Origin: Conoideocrella luteorostrata
Taxonomy: Eukaryota; Ascomycota; Sordariomycetes; Hypocreales; Clavicipitaceae
DNA: 64,000 nucleotides
Assembly (NCBI GenBank): GCA_032433595.1
Contig: JASWJB010000092.1
Span: 62,001-126,000, forward strand
Direction: 5' to 3'
Part shown: piece after piece, positions 46,401 to 57,180 of the stretch
How positions within the stretch are numbered: the stretch's first letter is position 1
How the letters are laid out: every line of letters starts with the position of its first letter
Notes under the pieces: generated by a model
Database searches by the model: none
Told to the model about the DNA's origin: nothing
Seen by the model: only the letters and a program-made list of their open reading frames with translations
Position numbers and translations under genes: made by a program

Positions 46401-46811
46401 ATACGTATCAAATTCGAAACAAACTGGACAGTCAGGCAGCTACTTGATTGCGTGCGCAAGCAATATCTCGATGGCAGCCCTAAGGCTACGTTATCGTTTG
46501 AAGAAGTTCGGCAAAATTGTACGGATTGGCCGGCATCAAGTACATTCTACTCGTCCTTCACAAACCATATTAACAAGGAGTTCTTCAACACCCTGCCCTT
46601 CGCCAACACTTCATGCCGCATCGATTCGTACACGCCCCATGCAGAACGACCCGGTCCACCCCGTGCGATACTTTTCAGTGAAAATGGCGAAACGTATGTT
46701 GGTATCGAGGCTGATATTGATCGCAAGGAGTTCTGGCGGGCAAGGCTTGATGACTTAGCAGGTGCCATTGAGGCTTTTGTTCAGGATCCGCAGGGTTTAT
46801 GTCACAAGTGA
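40463..46811 (+). CDS. NRPS, half-C-A-T-C-A*-T-C, SidD/NPS6-like architecture, two exons
   Basis: Exons join(40463..40903, 40962..46811) give 2096 residues. Order: half condensation-like region (1-200); A1 with IIFTSGTTGQPKG near 376, A5 YGVSECT near 510 (the usual Pro is Val), [10 protein letters not shown] near 607, SGKVDRKSL near 742; T1 NNFFHIGGDSI near 801; C1 with HHAIYDG near 1012; a remnant A2* from about 1335, keeping only the C-terminal part (YLTGDLVKYD near 1398) and lacking cores A1-A6; T2 DDNFFRLGGDSI near 1603; C2 with SHAQYDG near 1821 (second His kept). By-eye A1 code is D-V-D-N-G-G-G-T-A. An A-T-C-degenerate A-T-C layout of about 2,000 residues is known for fungal extracellular siderophore synthetases that oligomerise acylated hydroxyornithine. 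No siderophore acyltransferase or transporter genes are in the window, so this assignment is inference. The stop codon lies in a repeat starting at 46800. Confidence 0.9.
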
Positions 46812-46890
46812 GCAGCTATGGTCATCTGATATGTGGGTATTGTCCTTATCTTTTTGTCTATATTGACGAAGAATGGACCTCTTCTTATAG
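46800..46890 (+). mobile_element. LTR-like repeat, copy 1, overlapping the NRPS stop codon
   Basis: It begins TGTCACAAGTGAGCAGCTA and ends around CTTCTTATAG. It matches copies at 53901 and 58851 (plus strand) and 56562 (minus strand). Its first 12 bases encode Cys-His-Lys-stop of the NRPS. Confidence 0.75.
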
Positions 46891-47170
46891 TTGGAATTTA
46901 TCTACTAATCTGAGGTTATCGTACAATGGTGAAAGTCCCTACCGTATGATGGTGAATCTTACGATCTGTGGCACTGACGGAAGTTTCCTACGGCAGCATC
47001 CGTTGAGTAGATGTTTCGTGATAGTTTAGTATGAATCAGATGCGGCTTCATGCGCCGGTCATTTGAATGCTCTTATGTGGGTCTATTCTCTAATAGTACT
47101 AACATTAATAACTACGCTAAGTTCCTAAGGTCATAATTATAATTAGGAGATTTCTCTTAATTTATACCGT

Positions 47171-48650
47171 ATGTTTAAAAAAAATTGAAATGCCGGCTGT
47201 ACCTTGCCGGAGAACATTGACTAACGATACTGGGGCGCGGCTTGTCGACCCGAAACACACACACCTAGCTCGCGTATACCGGTATCTGACACACAACCAG
47301 CAACGCAACTGAAATTCTGTAAAAGGTTCTGGCAGAGACAATAGGTAATTCATAGAGACCTCCTGTGTATTGAGATCAAACTACTGTGCACTTTTATAAA
47401 ATAATTTAATTATAATAGGTACTAGATTCTTCGGAATATCTACTGTGTAAGCTTTTGTTAGATTATAATCACGCACCTAGGCAAGAGTGTATGGGAACGC
47501 TCTGTATTGTACTACGTCGACGCAACAGGCACACCCAAAACTCACGTATGCTGGAGTCTGACATATACCCAGCAACGCTCCGTACACTTCGTGACAGGCT
47601 CTCGCAGAGGCCTGCTGTAAATCGTGTGACGTTTCTCTTGCCGAGATTAAATGGTCTAACGGTTTGCTCAATGAGTATCGAGCTTATATAGACTTTAATT
47701 GCACATAATAGCCAGAGAACATAAGGCACAAAACACTTAATAATAATAAAAACTCCGGGGTAAAACTTCGTAATTCTTGGCTGCTTTCTTGCGTTCGCTC
47801 CGGGCATAATTGCACTACTTATAGCTATTACGTCCCACTTGACCAAATTGGTCAAGTCCAAAATTCACGGGCATTCAATCTTGTCACCCTAGAGGATCTA
47901 TTCCGCCCACACAGTACAAAAGCTTGCTTTCTAGCTCACCTACTGACGATGCTGCTGCTAGCGGTCTTAGCATGTGACTGGAAAAGGGGTATATTATCTT
48001 AGCTTGTAGTCTTAGCTTAGCACACAATAACTCCAACCTCAAGGCTCTCTTTCCTGAGTAGCTGTCGCTGTTCACAGAATTCTTCTATTATTCCTTGCCA
48101 GCTATAGCTAATATCTAAGTTGCCCGTGCCGATGTTGTCTATGCCTCTATTAGCCAAAGAGCTAGCGTAGGTTCTGCAGCAGTACAAGATGCTGGGCTTG
48201 TGCAAGGGTTCTGTTCCGTATGTTGTGTTAAGTGCGTTATAGATATATGTTTTCCCTCGATAAACTACCACTGCTAGGTATAGCATACTTCGCAAGCTAA
48301 TTAGTATAGCTGCTAATGCGATTCCAGCAGCACTGTACCCAAGCAGGATATTGAGCTAACCGTTCCAACGTGGCATTTGAGGGCCTTTAGCCGAACGACC
48401 TATAATGCTGCACTAAAAGCCCGGGCGGTTAAGCTTTCGGAAAGCTTAAAGAGTTTAATGGTATAATATGTTTAAAGCTTAAGAAGGGAATTATTAAACT
48501 AATGCAAATAGCTCTATTAGAGAGAAAATATAGCAGTTTTGTCTCTTGCCTAGGGGGGATTACTGTTTCTCTTATATAAATAGCGTAGTTGGTATTGTTG
48601 GTCAATGGTCTCCGGCAAGGTACAGCCGGCATTCAATGTGTTTTTAACAT
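47171..48650. mobile_element. DNA-transposon remnant with about 58-bp terminal inverted repeats
   Basis: The sequence at 47171-47230 and the reverse complement of 48592-48650 match over about 58 bp with few differences, including an identical core GCCGGCTGTACCTTGCCGG. The interior of about 1.36 kb is AT-rich and without a transposase frame, so it is a non-autonomous or decayed element. I could not identify the superfamily. Element ends and target duplication are not clear. Confidence 0.7.
47244..47339 (+). repeat. diverged direct repeat, partner at 47516-47609
   Basis: Two stretches of about 95 bp, 270 bp apart, share GTCGAC at the left, CTCRCGTATR and TCTGACA, then CAGCAACGC in the middle, and GCAGAG at the right. 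Differences are spread throughout, mostly transitions. Both lie inside the inverted-repeat element. Confidence 0.6.
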
Positions 48651-48799
48651 CACTAGGTAACTCTATGAGGAACAAAAAACATATCAAAGTATAAACAGCG
48701 TATTTCAATTCTAAAGAAAGTCAGGGAACTTAAGTCTTATTAATATAGGAACTTTTAGTAATAAGAGTTTTTGTTTTAGTTGTAACCTAATCGCCTTTG

Positions 48800-50625
48800 C
48801 TATAAATCCCTCACATCCTCCTTCTTTTTTTGTTCTTCTATTTTTTTGATCTCCTGCATAGCATTTGCTACTAGAGATACTGGCTTATCGTTGCTCCGTT
48901 CCAATGCCCAATTTAGTCTTTCAGCAACCTTCGACCAATTGTCTCCAACCCCGTCTTTTAGCTCTCCGCTGCCCTCTCCCTTGCGCTTTAGCTTATTGTC
49001 CGTAGCTTTTGCAATCGTGGACCATTCTTGGAATAATTTCGATTCGGTATTTGAAACTGGCGCCTCGGGAATTCTGATATTCGGTTGACGTTTGCTCACC
49101 CAATGCGAGGCACTGCTGTTCTGGACTTGGCTAGAGAAGTCAAATCGAAAGTTTTCCAGTGATCTGCAACGCAAATCGTCCCAGAGAAATCTTGAAGTGA
49201 AGTGAATATGCAGGCAAAACTCGCCCTGGGCGCCCCGTAGTAAATAGTCGCGCTTTCTTTTCGAAAAGCCTAGTGTAATTATAGATAATACATGCCACCA
49301 GCCAGTATATGACTCTTGAACGGTTCCTTTACGCATAGGCGCATGTATTTATTAGCATTTAACAACCCTCACTATAACATATATTGACATCCTGATTAAC
49401 ACACCTTTTGCAGCGGCGTAGTCTCGCAGTTCCATCCTTGAACTTAAGCAGTGTACGTTATTTTTGAAAATAGACCGCGGAGGCCGAAATTGGTGTTTGA
49501 ATTGGAATAAAGCTTGGGAATTGAACTGTGCTTCCGTTTTATCTTGGATCCTCGAGATTATCCATAACAGCGAGACCGTAGACAGGCCGATGTCTTGGTT
49601 TCCCCCTCCGGTGTCTGAATGGCAGCCAACAAAACCACATTGCTGTACCACAGTCTCTTGGTTAGCCTTTCTTTTCCAAAGTCTAGGCTTAAAACTGGCT
49701 CTCTTCTCATCTAAAGAGACTGCCACGAACGCATTGTCTATCACAGATGGAATCTCCCTGCTCACGAAAGAAAATTTCTCATGTCCAAGCCTTAATGGGA
49801 GACCCATGGCACTGACGGGATCCCATTCGGCTAGAACCGTAATGCGAACAGAAGTGTATCGCTGCTGCTCTAGCGCGTTCAGTTGTTGGTCAAGGATCTT
49901 GTTCCAGTTATGCCAGTCAGTGCCGCTTGCCTTGCCCCATCTCTTCCAGGTACAGTACACCATCCACAGAAATGGCAGTGCTGTGTGCCTCAATAGTCCG
50001 ACTTTGTCAATAAAGCTAGCCAGGCATCGAGCAGCGAACGCGCCGCGGGAAAAGCCAACAAGTATTATCTCATCCTTCTTGGAATTGAAATTGAAGTTGT
50101 TGCAAATAAAGCTATAGGCACCTAAAATAGTGGCTGATAACCCTAAATTTTTGTTATTAGGCCACTCACTGTGTTGCCAATAGATAGGTCTTTATGTACT
50201 GTACCTTTTCCCGTAGCGCCGGAAAATATGCTGTCTGATGGAAGCGTCGAAAGGGAGCCCACTCCAGGGGAGTAGTAAACTATCTGACGTACCAAGCCAA
50301 AATGAGATAGAGCCTCGCCTTCCTGGTTATTTTCTTGAGGACCTGATTCATGTAGAAGGTCAGGGCAACCGTATTTGTCATTTCCAAATTGAGATACTGC
50401 TCTCGCGAACTTCGCAACGTTGGTTATGGGCGTATCGGACACCGAGGCATTTTTCCAAGTGCCATCGCAGCAAATAAATAGGCGCTTTTTTTCCCCACGA
50501 GAAACAATTTCGTAGTAGTTTTTTTCAGTAAAAGAATCTGACGGTTTTCGGACGTATTCTTTGAATGCTTTTTTTTTGTTCTGGGTCAGCCTCTCCCACC
50601 ATTCTGTTTCCACCTCCTCAGTCAT
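48800..50625 (-). CDS. DUF2235 alpha/beta hydrolase-like protein, three exons
   Basis: Exons complement(join(48800..49326, 49405..50142, 50205..50625)) give 561 residues in phase. KRLFICCDGTWKN near the N terminus and GFSRGAFAARCLASFIDKVGL, with nucleophile Ser about 172, are diagnostic of DUF2235, a family related to bacterial Tle1 phospholipase effectors; fungal members are common and of unknown role. VGCHSDTGGG supplies a conserved His. The C-terminal exon is charged and helical (EIKKIEEQKKKEDVRDL). Start chosen at 50625 by family fit; the frame is open to an ATG at 50754. The second intron's acceptor is ambiguous (49326 or about 49317, three codons apart). It lies between two transposon-rich gaps. 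Confidence 0.8.
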
Positions 50626-53612
50626 TATTAATGATTGATGATAAGTACCAAGAACGCAGAGAAAATTTGTGACTGCCCGATAATATGAGTGAGTGTATAC
50701 CGTGGTGTAAGCCAATGAGCCGTTTTGTCTACACCAAAATATCCGGGCATGCACATTTATGAGTAGCCAGCAGCTAGTCTTATCGGAAGCCTGGGCTCAG
50801 CCGCATGCTATGCAATAGTCATTGCAGGCTCTCAACGCCGGAACCGGCCATGATAATAGGCCTCAATGGGCAGTTGGAGACTCTGCATGTTCATCACCAA
50901 TGAAAGACCGCCACGACCAGCCACCTATCGAACGGAACTGTGTTATTTTGTTAATCCGCCGGTAGCCTAGATTCACAACCGGCCGGATTACCTCTTTCAG
51001 GCGGACACCGTTTATTTTTCGTGTCCCTGTCTGCATCATGGCAATAGTTTGCTGACTAGGGAGCTGCGCTAGCAGCTCATGGATGGCGATGGTGGTTCCG
51101 CAGTTAGCGGAGATTAGGCACCTCTCCCCCGCCACCCGCAGTGTAATTAGTGACGGGCCTGCATGCACACCACCCCGCAAAGGCGCTAGTCAGACCGGAC
51201 GCCGCAAGAGCCCTAGCCACGATCCATAGCAAGGGTTCGAAATTGACTTCATCTGCTCCGGTGTCTCATCGCTGAACGGAAATACGGAGCACAAGTATTA
51301 CTATCGGCTGCCCACGAGCGGCACTTGCGATCTGATAAATTTGCGCGCATTGACTGAACTCAAAGTATTGGGTGCTCGGGATTCAAACTGTCTTCGACGT
51401 CACCAGCAGGCAGGACTCTAGGGAGTAACGTAATGGTTTTCCTTATCTTAGGAAAACTGGGCCATTCATGTACCAACTCGTTCAGCAATGCCGATGAATG
51501 GTTAAAAGCTTTGGCGCTAGCTGATCCATGCAATCAGGCGTCACATCTGACGTCTCTCCGCCTGGCTGAAAGACGTATTGGCCGCATGGGAACACCACTC
51601 GCATCACGGACGGTCGCCATCCCCCCCCTTTTGAATTGATAAATCTAATATTTCTTGACGTTTTATATTGTCTCTTTGCTGAACCTAAACACCTGTATAG
51701 GAACGTATTGGACAGTGTCCCACAAGTCTCTCCCGCTGGCCTCGATATCTTTCTTTGAGGCCACTGTTATGCGCAAGTAGTCAAAGGAGAGCAGACCCGC
51801 AACTTTGTACTCCGTAAGCTTCTTGAGTTACATTTCTGCAAGGTGACGCTGGCGCAGGCCGGATAATCATTTCGGCTTGGTAAGCCGGGGCGAGGCCCGC
51901 CTTGGATTGTGTATGAGACGCCAGTGCAGGATTGGCCACCGTTGGCTGCAACGTCTTTTCGGTTCAATTACATGTTGGTCAAAGTTGGAAGGTATGTATT
52001 TTGTCCGTACTTCTGGGCCCCCTCAACCCTGATTCGCCGAAAGATTGCAGCATGAATGGAACTTGAATACGGGCGAGGGTGCACAATACGCTCGACCGGC
52101 GTCTCCGGAATCTAAGAGATATAACACAGGAGGAACTAGTGGGGCCATTGATCAAGGAGTATTTCCAGTCGGAGCTGTAGAAGAACGTGCTACTTATTGC
52201 TTTACTGCACGCCTAGCTTGGTTCGGCCGAGGAGGTTACATGCAACTCACCCCACCCCCCCTGAATGTAGACCGGTTAGGTGCCCAGAGTCTATAAAGTT
52301 CGCCGACGGTAATCTCTATTCCGCCCGTTCTCATAGCTCGCCTGGAATTATAAGCAATGTTAGAAATCTCTTTATAGCATGTGTCGCAAGGAAACAGCGA
52401 CAGCTAGACATGCTAAGACTAATAAAGATCTAGTAAGACAGCGAGGCTTAAGGTTTATGCCTCTAACACTTAAGCAGGGTAACATGCTTTCCACCTATCT
52501 ATTATTTATAGCTCCTATTACAATAAAATAAGATATTAGCCTTTGCGGCCAATATTGCAAGACTACAGGCTAAGGACCCGTATTTGTAGACAAATATCCT
52601 TGTTCTGTGTAACCCAGAAGTTTGCGGCTGAGTCTTTAACCCCGCACTTGCAGCCCAGTAACTATAAGCCTGACTGGTTAGTGTTATTGTCGACGGTGAT
52701 AATGTCTCCCTTTCTAATGCAGTAATCTTAGCCAGAGCTGAGGTGCTACCATGGGATATTCGGGGATGCCGGGAGGTGAGGTCATAGAGAACTGGTATGA
52801 CCTAGTTTTGACCATCAAGATCAACATAGTGGAAACTGAGCTTATTTTCAAGGTTCATAGATGCATGAGTGCATGATTGCATAAGTGCCGCGGATATTGT
52901 GAGGCCAGAGTCCAAGACAGCACACGCAATAGGCCCCCAACGTTGACCAAGTCCGGTATGCCGTCGCTTTCACACCTGGCTGATGTTTCCGTGGTTCAGG
53001 ACCTACTGCGGCTCATTTCACCTATCTCGGTCATTTCATTACGCGTATTCTTGAGACACGAGGTCTTTCAGTGCGCTAGATACAACACACGTATTACGTC
53101 ACGTTGCGTCCGGTTTAAACGTGTCCCAGGGGGAGAAATTCCCCGAGTCATAAAACGAAGTGAGCCTTGGAACTGTCAGAGACTACCACTTGTGAGGGCA
53201 TTCAGGGACCACGTGAGGTCGTGGAGCTAGGGATGTACCTTAGCCAATGCCTAGACTATAATTGTCAACACAAAAAGAACATGCTCTAATTGCGCAGCAA
53301 TTATTGTATATTATAACCTGTGACACACACCCCCAGCTTGTGTTGTGGTACTGCATATGGCATATTGTAGCGCAACGCAAGATGAATATATAGCTGATGT
53401 AGTAAGGCTCATGCCCTTATAGTGCTGTAACGGTGGCTTGCGCCTCTGTGGCTCCAGTCAATCTGCGGCTTCTGCCTTCTGTGACTCTAGCCGATCGGTG
53501 ACTCCTGCCTTTGTGGCCCTAGCCTGTCGGTGCACTATCCTGTATGTGGCCAAGAATCCGAAAATGTGCTATCCCTGAAGGTGCTAGATAACATGCTAGC
53601 GTTCTTCCCCGG

Positions 53613-53730
53613 TGTTGAAGTGATTCACACTCTTTAGGGTAGCCTCACAGGATGTGTTGAAGTGATTCACACTCTTTGGGGCAGCCTCACACAGGCCCAC
53701 AAGGCCTTCTTATTTTGTTTGTTCTGTAGA
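53613..53730 (+). repeat. LTR-like fragment with a 42-bp internal duplication
   Basis: TGTTGAAGTGATTCACACTC occurs at 53613 and again at 53655, 42 bp apart. The second copy continues with about 75 bp matching 30410-30485 (for example CCCACAA and TTTTGTTTG). It is probably the same retroelement LTR family, degraded. Confidence 0.65.
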
Positions 53731-53900
53731 CCTAGATTAGTTTCTTCATAACTTCATCATCTATCTAGTTGATCATCATACTTTCATTCATTCATTTTGC
53801 AGTGCAATACCTGGGAATCGAACTGGGTTGGTTGTAAGGTGTGGGGCGCAGTGGATGTGATATCTAGTTTTATACCACTCGGGCAAACCGGGCTCATAAC

Positions 53901-53991
53901 TGTCACGAAGTGAGCAGCTATGGAAGATCTAAGCAGTGGAATTGTCCTTGTATTCTATCTAATTGATGAGGAATTAGACCTCTTCTTATAG
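53901..53991 (+). mobile_element. LTR-like repeat, copy 2
   Basis: It starts TGTCACGAAGTGAGCAGCTA, contains AGTGGAATTGTCCTTGTATT and ends CTTCTTATAG, close to the consensus of the family whose copy 1 overlaps the NRPS stop. Confidence 0.75.
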
Positions 53992-55328
53992 ATGACTACT
54001 ATCTATGAATTCCGTCATCCGACCCGGAAGGTTGTCTCACGATATCTCCACAGGTCAGAATCAACAACCGGCTCACTGTGATCGTAACACATTTGTAACA
54101 TGCTTCGTTTGACAATAGTGCCGGCCGCTTCGATTGAGTGTTCTCTGATGATGGCACGTGGGACATCGTGAAGGGTCCGATGAGTACAGCATCCAAGGCT
54201 TTGCTAGTATAATATAGAGAGAAACTGCTAGTGTATTCAAAACCGGATACCGGCAGTAGAAAATGATTTACGACTTGGCACCTCAAATGGACGCTCCTCT
54301 CGTTTTGATGTGAACGATTTAGGAAATAAATACACTTGAAATATGCGAGAGAACAAGCGAGAGTTTTCTGGACCAATGTTGTTAAAGATGTAATGCGGAA
54401 GACTCCTATTTGGTATTACAGCATCCTTCCGGCGAAGAGGCAAGTCATTTGATCTCGGCCAGTTAGATCAACCTTTACGGCTTTGTTAGCCAAGTAAACA
54501 GATATGAAACATGCACATTTAGTAAAAGTACAATAGTGAGCATTGGTTGATATACGCAGGATTATATCTGGGTCCTTCATGTTATAAGAATCCCTCGCAT
54601 TAGCCAATATTGAGGATATAGCGTATCATTACCGCTATTGTGAATCAAAGCATGAATATTTATGCCTCGTAATAATTTTTTAAGTAAGTTGATCCCGATA
54701 TTACGCGTGTAGGGTCCAATTTTATTGGTCTACGTAGCCTTCCGGCCTGAGGCAGGAAGGAAAAGGCAAGGGCTTGGCTAGAAGGGGTTCAAACGAGGAG
54801 ATTCAGACGGGTAGTACAGACGAGGAATTTTGCATCCATTAGCATCATCTTCGTCAAGCCCACATCAGTATACATGAATGAATCATGAATCTGACCCATT
54901 TGAGTTGAGCACAACAAGTATCCCAGCACGTAGCAAGCATTTTAAAAGCGCACGAAAGCTGCCGCTACGGGACACGCAAACCAGGGCATTGAGTTATATG
55001 GGGTAGGCCCCGCGCTATCGAATTAATAGGAGCCAAAAACCGTGAATGGTGGTAGTCATAATCAAAATATCACAAGGAAAGAAAGTGGCGGTGTGGGGAG
55101 CAGTTGGATGACCTAAAGACAAGGGCGGACAATCACATCATATATCTGTTGGTCGGGCATCCTGTCATACACTTCATCCACAATTTATCGCGCACTGGCC
55201 GGGTGTTAGCCCATATTAAAAAGGCAGCACCCCCTCACCGGATTGCACCTCAACTCTTCAGACATTAAATCTCTCTCTTTGAGCTTCCGTCCCGCTAGCT
55301 CAACATTCAGACTCCGCCGACCGTCAGC

Positions 55329-56294
55329 ATGGGTGGAGCTCCGTCAGTGCCGACGGACAGTCGTCGCGAGCTTCAAGTCATCGGGGCTGGGTACTCGAGA
55401 ACCGGTACCGTCTCCATGGGTATGGCGCTTGAGCAGTTGCTCCAAGGGCCCGTGATGCATGGCGGAACCCAAATCCTGGGCCGGGAAGATGGTGCGACAC
55501 CCCTCAGAGCCCCAACGATCAAATCGCGATGAATAACACTTAGCAAAACAGCCTATGCGAAGCTATGGACTCGGATATTCGCCGAGAGGAAGAACAAGCC
55601 GGTGCTGATGAAGCTGCTGAAGGAGGCAACAGAAGGCTTCGTGGGATTGACGGATTCGCCGGGTTCGTTGTTCCTCGAGGAGCTGCTGGAACTTTATCCG
55701 AATTGTAAGGTTGTCCTGGTCAAGAGGGACATTCATGCCTGGTACAAGAGCATGCAACCCATCATGGAAAACACGCAGCTGAACCCGCTGCTGTTCCGGG
55801 CACTTCTCCTGCCAATCCCCACGTGGCGCTGGTTCCCCAAGATCATCCAGGGAATGGGAAGCCGGTAAGTGCTGCCCTTGCTGGCCGAAGGGGACTTTTC
55901 TAATGACAATGTTCTGCACAGTGAAATTGAGAGGCTCAACGGAGTGCCATTCACACCAGGTAAGTAGAGCTCTTCTCAGCCAACTCAGCAAACAAATTAA
56001 TGACGCTGAAACTTCTGGGCAGATATGCTACTCACCTATAATGACTGGGTCAGAGCACACGTCAGGCCAGAGAAGCTGATGGAAATGGAAATGGCCGAAG
56101 GATGGGAGCCATTGGCCAAGTTTCTGAACACGACGGTTCCGTCAACGCCATTTCCGCGGGCGAATGATGCTGCAGCGATGACGGCATACATCAACAGAAT
56201 TCTGATCACAGCAAGCCTCGCCTGGTTGGGCATCTTCACAGTTTTAGGACTGGCATGCTGGCTAAGCTGGACAAGTTTTGGTTGGAACAAATAA
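55329..56294 (+). CDS. Sulfotransfer_4-like protein with C-terminal membrane segment, four exons
   Basis: Exons join(55329..55491, 55552..55864, 55922..55959, 56023..56294) give 261 residues in phase. QVIGAGYSRTGTVSM near residues 16-30 is the 5'-phosphosulfate-binding loop seen in the fungal Sulfotransfer_4 family (PF17784). LTDSPGSLFLEELLELYPNCKVVLVKRDIHAWYKSM carries the second conserved block (KVVLVKRD..WY). The end, IYM-like helix plus TASLAWLGIFTVLGLACWLSW, is a membrane segment, as in many members. The family is widespread in fungi and mostly uncharacterised; sulfotransferase activity is assumed from the fold. It starts at a good ATG (GTCAGCATGG). Confidence 0.85.
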
Positions 56295-57180
56295 GTGGCC
56301 ACCGCTCTCCTTTTGGCTGTCACGAGGAGTCGTAAGGGAACCATAGGCTGCCACGGAGAAGCCCCCGGTCAATGGAGAATTCCGCATCGAATTTCCCGGC
56401 TCTGCAGCGCAACATCGCATGACAGGATTTATGGTCTGAATTAATGCCTCAATTTATTAACTAGAAAGCATCTATTACTAGACGTCTAATTCTTTGTGAA
56501 TTAGCTAGACCACAAGGACAATTCCACTGAACTAAATGACCATAGCTGCTCACATTGCGACATTGACGGAATTGATTAGTAGTCACTGAGGCCAATCAAT
56601 CGTAGGCACATGCCTCGCAGCCATCGTAGATAGACGCTGACTAGAAGACGGTTTTCCCAGGGATTTGCCACAATAGATTTGAAGTTTATATCCGATTTAT
56701 CAACACAAGCACTACATAGTGCGTTCGACGAATCATGTTTAACGCATTAGAGTTGAGAACGGAGCGCAAAGTCAAGCCGCAAATCCGCCCCACCTCCACA
56801 TTCGCTAAACCTTCCGGCTTCTCAATGCAACCTTGCATCCGCCAAATCTCGCGGGTAATGTGAATTGCTACGCTTGATCCCCCCGCACCCCGCACTTTTC
56901 CTTGTTTTTCGATCTGCCACATGACCACTTATAACCGAGAGACTGGCAACTGATTGTCAAAGTTGCATCGAACTAGCTGGGAACTGTGGCCGGGGGAAGG
57001 GGAAGGGGAAGGGGGCCGATGATGGATGGAAACCGAGGCTTCCAAGGTCGCCGATCGCATATGTGCGCTCGGAGGCAGTCTTTGGTCGTGGTCAAAAGCA
57101 GACGGCCTCCTGGATGGCTTCATATTGGGTTCCAGCATCGTGTTATCCGCTTGAAATAACTTCGCTCCCCGCTGTGTACA
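56295..57180. other. intergenic, 886 bp
   Basis: It contains an inverted copy of the LTR-like family (56461-56562), a GGGGAA-type simple repeat near 56994-57014 and the promoter of the beta-lactamase-like gene. No gene is seen. Confidence 0.65.
56461..56562 (-). mobile_element. LTR-like repeat, copy 4, inverted
   Basis: Read on the minus strand it starts TGTCGCAATGTGAGCAGCTA and contains AGTGGAATTGTCCTTGTGGT and GAATTAGACG, matching the plus-strand copies. Confidence 0.75.

Larger units (their letters stand above)
46812..48799. other. intergenic, AT-rich, transposon remains
   Basis: A 2-kb AT-rich stretch with many TA steps, probably altered by repeat-induced mutation. It contains most of the LTR-like copy 1 and a DNA-transposon remnant bounded by inverted repeats (47171-48650). 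No intact gene; minus-strand frames of 92-130 codons have no recognisable motifs. Confidence 0.6.
50626..55328. other. intergenic, 4.7 kb, repeat fragments
   Basis: No supportable gene. It holds one TACTCCGTA motif (51808), repeat fragments at 53613-53730 and 53901-53991 and AT-rich stretches. A 105-codon minus-strand frame at 50863-51180 has no recognisable features. The last 120 bp are the promoter and leader of the next gene. Confidence 0.55.

Noticed and set aside
50863..51180. 105-codon minus-strand frame
   Set aside because: No recognisable domain, no promoter features, and it lies in a repeat-rich gap.
53805..53840. tRNA-like TTCGATT box on the minus strand
   Set aside because: The arms around the TTCGATT loop do not pair and no other tRNA arms are found. 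It lies next to an LTR-like repeat and may be a primer-binding-site remnant, which I cannot establish.
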